Shown: positions 60,688 to 64,000 of the stretch, in pieces
How the letters are laid out: every line of letters starts with the position of its first letter
How positions within the stretch are numbered: the first letter of the stretch is position 1
Origin: Caryophanales bacterium
GTDB taxonomy: Bacteria; Bacillota; Bacilli; Exiguobacteriales; Exiguobacteriaceae
DNA length: 64,000 nucleotides
Direction of reading: 5' to 3'
NCBI GenBank assembly: GCA_902363455.1
Contig: CABJAC010000002.1
Span: forward strand, 238,502-302,501
Notes under the pieces: generated by a model
The model's input: only the letters and a program-made list of their open reading frames with translations
The model's database searches: none
Told to the model about the DNA's origin: nothing
Made by a program: the position numbers and the translations under genes

Positions 60688-61197
60688 TCATATCTGGTCG
60701 TCAATCGTCTTCGGAAGCAGCTTTTCCATCGCCAGAACATCGACATAGTATCCGTTGAGCATTCCTTGCTGTTTAAACGTCCCGACAATCCGGAATCCGG
60801 ACCGGATATAGAGTTTTTGGCCCAACTTATTAAACGGAAAGGTAAACAGGATCAATTTATGGAACCCCTGCGTGATCGCGTGTTCCTCGATGATCCGTAA
60901 GAGCTGTCGTCCGATGCCTTGACCGCGGTGGGTTCTTGTGATGTAGACAGACAGTTCACCGACGGATTGATAGACCGGACGCGGATTGTAGGGATCAAGC
61001 GAGATGAAGCCAAGAATCGTCGTCCCTTCATACGCGACGAAACCGGCGTAACGTGTCGTCCGTTCCTGATACCAGTCTTTCATGAAGGACAGGTCCTTGG
61101 TATCCGTTTCAAGCGTCGCGATCCGGTCTTCGATTCCTTCGTTATAGATGGCGAGGATATGCGGTAAGTCAGCTTCCTGGACGGGTCGAATCATCAT
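60688..61197 (-). CDS. GNAT acetyltransferase, phosphinothricin/MnaT-like
   Basis: A 169-residue acetyltransferase of the group that includes phosphinothricin acetyltransferase and amino-acid acyltransferases such as YwnH and MnaT. It opens MIRPVQEADLPHILAIYNEGIED and has the CoA loop THRGQGIGRQLLRIIEEHA. The start at 61197 has AGGAGG upstream; the longer frame to 61284 has no support. It acts in the cytoplasm on small amino-group substrates. The link to the next operon is not clear. Confidence 0.88.
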   Translation of the reverse strand: MMIRPVQEADLPHILAIYNEGIEDRIATLETDTKDLSFMKDWYQERTTRYAGFVAYEGTTILGFISLDPYNPRPVYQSVGELSVYITRTHRGQGIGRQLLRIIEEHAITQGFHKLILFTFPFNKLGQKLYIRSGFRIVGTFKQQGMLNGYYVDVLAMEKLLPKTIDDQI

Positions 61198-61289
61198 GAA
61201 CGTGTCCTCCTGTTCGAGAGTCTTTTCTTCATTATATAGGAGGGAACGAAAACAAGCGGCATGTTTGTAGGATAGGAATTGCAAAAAAA

Positions 61290-61325
61290 ACAGACTGCCG
61301 GGCTTGAAGCCGCGGAGCAGTCTGT
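61290..61325 (-). terminator. Terminator of the mtn operon
   Basis: The stem ACAGACTGC / GCAGTCTGT (61290-61298, 61317-61325) with a run of eight A on the plus strand just before it, which reads as a T-run on the minus strand after the mtnD stop. Confidence 0.85.
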
Positions 61326-61340
61326 CCTGAGAAATCCTTT

Positions 61341-61880
61341 TTAGTTAGTCGTCTCGAGTGCGTCTTTTTCATAAATCGGCACCCAGCCGTCCGTCGTCAC
61401 GAAAATCCGCACGGCAACGACTTGACGGTCGTCCTGGAGCGTGAAGTAGTGCCGGGTGTTGACCGGGACGGAAATCAAATCGCCCGGGTTCAGCTCGATG
61501 TTGTAATAACCGACTTCGTCATCCTGGATTGCGAACACGCCATGACCGCTGACGATGAAACGGACTTCATCATCCGTATGGTGATGTTCCTTCTGGAAGT
61601 TGACGAGCAACTCGTCCAAGTTTGGTGTCGCATCCGACAACGAAATGATATCTGCCGTCTGATAACCGCGGCGTTCCGAGACATCCGTGATTTCAGCTTG
61701 GAACGTATCGAGAATCGTTTGTTTGTCTTGATCCGTCAATGTATAGTTTTCAACCAGCTCCGCCGGCAGTTTCGAGACGTCCCATTGTTCGTAGAGTACA
61801 CCGCGTGAGGCAAGGAATGAAGACACCTCGTTTTGATCCGTATACCGTTCGTTTGTCTGTTGGAAAAGTACTGTTGCCAT
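61341..61880 (-). CDS. mtnD: Acireductone dioxygenase
   Basis: Last step before 2-oxo-4-methylthiobutyrate in methionine salvage; the iron form makes the oxoacid and formate. The 179-residue cupin has metal residues in KEHHHTDDEVRF and the later H in VNTRHYFT. It is the end of the mtn operon here, 15 bases behind mtnB, with a terminator following. Confidence 0.95.
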   Translation of the reverse strand: MATVLFQQTNERYTDQNEVSSFLASRGVLYEQWDVSKLPAELVENYTLTDQDKQTILDTFQAEITDVSERRGYQTADIISLSDATPNLDELLVNFQKEHHHTDDEVRFIVSGHGVFAIQDDEVGYYNIELNPGDLISVPVNTRHYFTLQDDRQVVAVRIFVTTDGWVPIYEKDALETTN

Positions 61881-61895
61881 TGTAAATTCCTCCTT

Positions 61896-62516
61896 TTAAT
61901 GAATCGCCTGTCGGCACGTTTGTAGTTTTAAGGTGTAACTGAACAAAAACTCGAATGCTTCCAACTGTTTTTTGGCTTCAAAGGCAGTCGGTGCCCAGAC
62001 GGTGATACCGTGATTGCGAATCAGGACAGCGCCGCTCTCGGCATGTACATGTGCTGCAAAAGCAGCGGCAAGTGTCGGAATGTCGGCATGGTTCGGGATG
62101 ATCGGCACACGGACTTCCGCATCTTCTTCCCAACGGCCGAGTGCCTTGATGATTTCCTGACCGGCAAACCGAATCTCGCCTTGGTCGCCGTACAGTTCCG
62201 AAATGACATTATTGTCAATCGTATGGACGTGAAGAGAACAGCCGGCAGTCGTTCGGTTGAAGACCTCGACGTGGAGCAACGTTTCGGCAGAGGGACGGCC
62301 CGTCTGTTCGCCGATCAGTTGACCGGACGCGTCGACATGGACGAAGTCGTCCGGTGTATCCTGCCGTTTATCCTTACCGCTTGCCGTCACGAGAAATTCA
62401 GTCGGTTGATTGGCTGTCCGGATGGCGAGATTGCCGCTTGTGCCGGGGAACCAGTCGCGTGCTGCAAGTTCCTGTTTGACGGCCCGTAATTCTTCGTATC
62501 GTTTTAAGAAGGTCAT
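61896..62516 (-). CDS. mtnB: Methylthioribulose-1-phosphate dehydratase
   Basis: A 206-residue class II aldolase-fold zinc enzyme with histidine motifs in [10 protein letters not shown] and [11 protein letters not shown] and a Ser/Gly phosphate-binding stretch GTSGNLAIR near the start. It makes the diketo phosphate used by MtnW. It overlaps mtnX by four bases. Confidence 0.93.
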   Translation of the reverse strand: MTFLKRYEELRAVKQELAARDWFPGTSGNLAIRTANQPTEFLVTASGKDKRQDTPDDFVHVDASGQLIGEQTGRPSAETLLHVEVFNRTTAGCSLHVHTIDNNVISELYGDQGEIRFAGQEIIKALGRWEEDAEVRVPIIPNHADIPTLAAAFAAHVHAESGAVLIRNHGITVWAPTAFEAKKQLEAFEFLFSYTLKLQTCRQAIH

Positions 62517-63172
62517 GTGTACACCACCTTTGTCTGGAGATGATTCAAGATGTCATGAAAGTTTTCAAACGGCGTATACGGGATGCCGTGCTGTTCACAC
62601 AGCGTGATCAGATAATCCCGTGCATAAACGTGATCCGCCTGCTTGGCCAGTTCAAAATCTGTTACGGAGTCGCCGATCGCGATGATCGTGTCACCGTCCT
62701 GCTTCAGCTTCCGGGCGATCGAGGTTTTGCAACAGCCGCATTGATTTGTACAGGCCGCGTCGCAGGCATGCGGCCATTCGATTCGAACCGTCTCCTGGCT
62801 GAAGTCACTGCCGTTGCAATAAATCGCTTCGTCCGTCAGTACATCCGCAAGAATCGGCTGGACAAAAAAGTCGATCCCGCCGCTGACGATGGAAAAGTCA
62901 ATCTCGTTTGATTTGGCAAAGGCGAGCAAGGTGTCGAAGCCGGGACGGATGACCGCCCGTTTCATCAAGAAATCAATGTAGTCCTGTTTTTGACTGGACG
63001 GAAGCAGCTGAAACATCTGTCCGACGCCGGACTGGATCGAGAGCGACCGGTCGAGCACACCTCGTTTTAACGGTTCAAATTTTTCCGTCGGCGCGAACTC
63101 CTGCATCAAGGCGATGATATTATCGTGCTCCGTTACCGTGCCGTCAAAGTCACATAAAATCCGGATCGTCAT
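62513..63172 (-). CDS. mtnX: 2-hydroxy-3-keto-5-methylthiopentenyl-1-phosphate phosphatase
   Basis: A 219-residue HAD-family phosphatase with the nucleophile [10 protein letters not shown] near the start and the [15 protein letters not shown] motif. Cys-rich segments [12 protein letters not shown] may bind metal. ATG 63172 overlaps the mtnW stop (ATGA), so the frame start at 63187 is rejected. With MtnW it replaces the single MtnC enolase-phosphatase found in other bacteria. Confidence 0.93.
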   Translation of the reverse strand: MTIRILCDFDGTVTEHDNIIALMQEFAPTEKFEPLKRGVLDRSLSIQSGVGQMFQLLPSSQKQDYIDFLMKRAVIRPGFDTLLAFAKSNEIDFSIVSGGIDFFVQPILADVLTDEAIYCNGSDFSQETVRIEWPHACDAACTNQCGCCKTSIARKLKQDGDTIIAIGDSVTDFELAKQADHVYARDYLITLCEQHGIPYTPFENFHDILNHLQTKVVYT

Positions 63173-64000
63173 TTCGTAATCCCCCAAGCATCGAGGGCGA
63201 CACGTAATTCCTCGTGCCGGTGGCCGGCACTTGTCAGTGATTCACCGGCCAGTGCTGCGTCGAGTGCCTGGCGGAAAGCGGTGACTCCGGCCGCAGCACC
63301 TTGCGGATGACCGTGGACACCGCCACCGGCATTGATGACGGAATCGACGCCGAAATCATGAACGAGCTGGGCGACGAGACCCGGGTGGATTCCGGCGGAC
63401 GGGACCGGGAGAATCGTTTTGGTCTCACCGATTCGGGTCGCTTCGACGGCAATCCCGCGAGCCAAGTCTTTGGCGAGGGCGACATTCCCGTACGGCGACG
63501 GGAACAACGTCAAATCGGCACCGGCAATCCGCGGCAACGTTCCGAGCAGGACCGGGGCGGCAATTCCGTACTCGGGACTTGCAATCAAGGCACCGCTCAA
63601 CGCCGGGTGATTAAAGATCGGGACCGGGATTTCCGGATCGGCTGCCAGTTCCCGCAAGACGTCGAGTCCGTATGTAAACGTGTTGAGCAGGAGGGCTGTC
63701 GCTCCGGCTTCGACCAGTCGTTTCGCCTGTTCTTTCAAGCGGAAGACCGGCCCACTCAACGTAATCGCATAAAGGGCCCGTTTACCGGTCCGTTCATAAT
63801 GCGCATCGAGGACTTCCCGTCCGATCCGCGCCCGGTCGATGGACGGTGTCAGCGGATTGTCGTATAAAATCTCGTCATCCTTGACGAGATCAATCCCGCC
63901 GGCAAGCTGGGCTTCGAGTTGTTCCCGTAAAAAAACGAGGTCCCGTCCGATGACACCTTTAAAGATGCTCATCAACAGAGGACGGTCATGGACTTGGATC
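63169..64000 (-). CDS. mtnW: Diketo-methylthiopentyl-1-phosphate enolase, RuBisCO-like (5' truncated)
   Basis: The C-terminal 277 residues or so of a RuBisCO-like protein that enolises the diketo compound in methionine salvage. The metal-site loop [10 protein letters not shown] is present (the Lys is the carbamylated position in RuBisCO), together with VPSAGIHPG and [13 protein letters not shown] phosphate-binding segments. The frame is open to the window edge ([11 protein letters not shown]), so the first ATG at 63972 is not the start. Upstream control, probably an S-box, lies outside. Confidence 0.93.
   Translation of the reverse strand, partial: IQVHDRPLLMSIFKGVIGRDLVFLREQLEAQLAGGIDLVKDDEILYDNPLTPSIDRARIGREVLDAHYERTGKRALYAITLSGPVFRLKEQAKRLVEAGATALLLNTFTYGLDVLRELAADPEIPVPIFNHPALSGALIASPEYGIAAPVLLGTLPRIAGADLTLFPSPYGNVALAKDLARGIAVEATRIGETKTILPVPSAGIHPGLVAQLVHDFGVDSVINAGGGVHGHPQGAAAGVTAFRQALDAALAGESLTSAGHRHEELRVALDAWGITK

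Noticed and set aside
1..64000. CRISPR arrays, insertion sequences, tRNA or rRNA genes
   Set aside because: I scanned by eye for regularly spaced repeats, transposase-like proteins, inverted terminal repeats and tRNA-like cloverleaf ends and saw none; a tool-based scan could still find a weak one.

Overview
The window looks like a chromosomal segment of a low-to-mid-GC member of the Bacillota. Exiguobacterium is my best guess. The basis is the strong AGGAGG-type ribosome binding sites, CcpA-type cre sites, a SAM-I and a guanidine-I riboswitch, a LexA box of the Bacillus type, the Bacillus-style mtnW-X-B-D salvage operon, a UvrX/YolD pair and FusB-type and YflT-type proteins. The genus is an inference that a 16S or whole-genome comparison would settle. 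I see no tRNA, rRNA, CRISPR array, insertion sequence or prophage. Genes are dense and most operons end in clear intrinsic terminators.

Layout. 1-8.8 kb: the end of a diguanylate cyclase, a FusB/FusC-type EF-G-binding protein, two general stress proteins, a MarR-controlled MMPL exporter with two clear operators, a metallo-beta-lactamase-fold hydrolase and small unknowns. 8.9-22.9 kb: a galactoside regulon. It has a ROK repressor, a promoter overlapped by a perfect cre site, an unknown 160-residue first gene, an ABC sugar importer without its ATPase, a GH42 beta-galactosidase, a GH36 alpha-galactosidase and the Leloir genes galK-galE-galT-galM. Imported alpha- and beta-galactosides would be cut to galactose and converted to UDP-sugars and glucose-1-phosphate.

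23-42.2 kb: two catabolic operons run away from each other from a 322-bp gap. On the minus strand lie a fluoroacetyl-CoA-thioesterase-like (FlK-like) protein, leucine dehydrogenase and a complete branched-chain 2-oxoacid dehydrogenase complex (E1a, E1b, E2, E3) for branched-chain amino acid breakdown. On the plus strand lies a phenylacetate (paa) cluster: paaK, paaABCD, an EthD-like gene, an enoyl-CoA hydratase, an aldehyde dehydrogenase, paaH, paaJ, a second hydratase and paaX, then a paaY-like gene on the other strand. The usual reductase gene paaE and the hydratase half of PaaZ are absent, which is the most interesting biology here.

42.3-64 kb: a paired YdcZ-type exporter, msrA behind a SAM-I riboswitch, an M20 amidohydrolase, ykkC/ykkD guanidine exporters behind a guanidine-I riboswitch, a second YflT-type stress protein with a long charged tail, an aldo-keto reductase, an iron-type alcohol dehydrogenase, an EAL phosphodiesterase, a lemA-TPM pair, uppP, a Cd/Zn-exporting P-type ATPase with a CadC-like operator facing a ZIP transporter, a LexA-controlled UvrX/YolD pair, a pentapeptide repeat protein, and the methionine salvage operon mtnW-mtnX-mtnB-mtnD, whose first gene is cut by the window edge.

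Two terminators (after galM and after the cadA-like gene) are near-identical copies of a two-hairpin repeat, and a third site shares its first hairpin.
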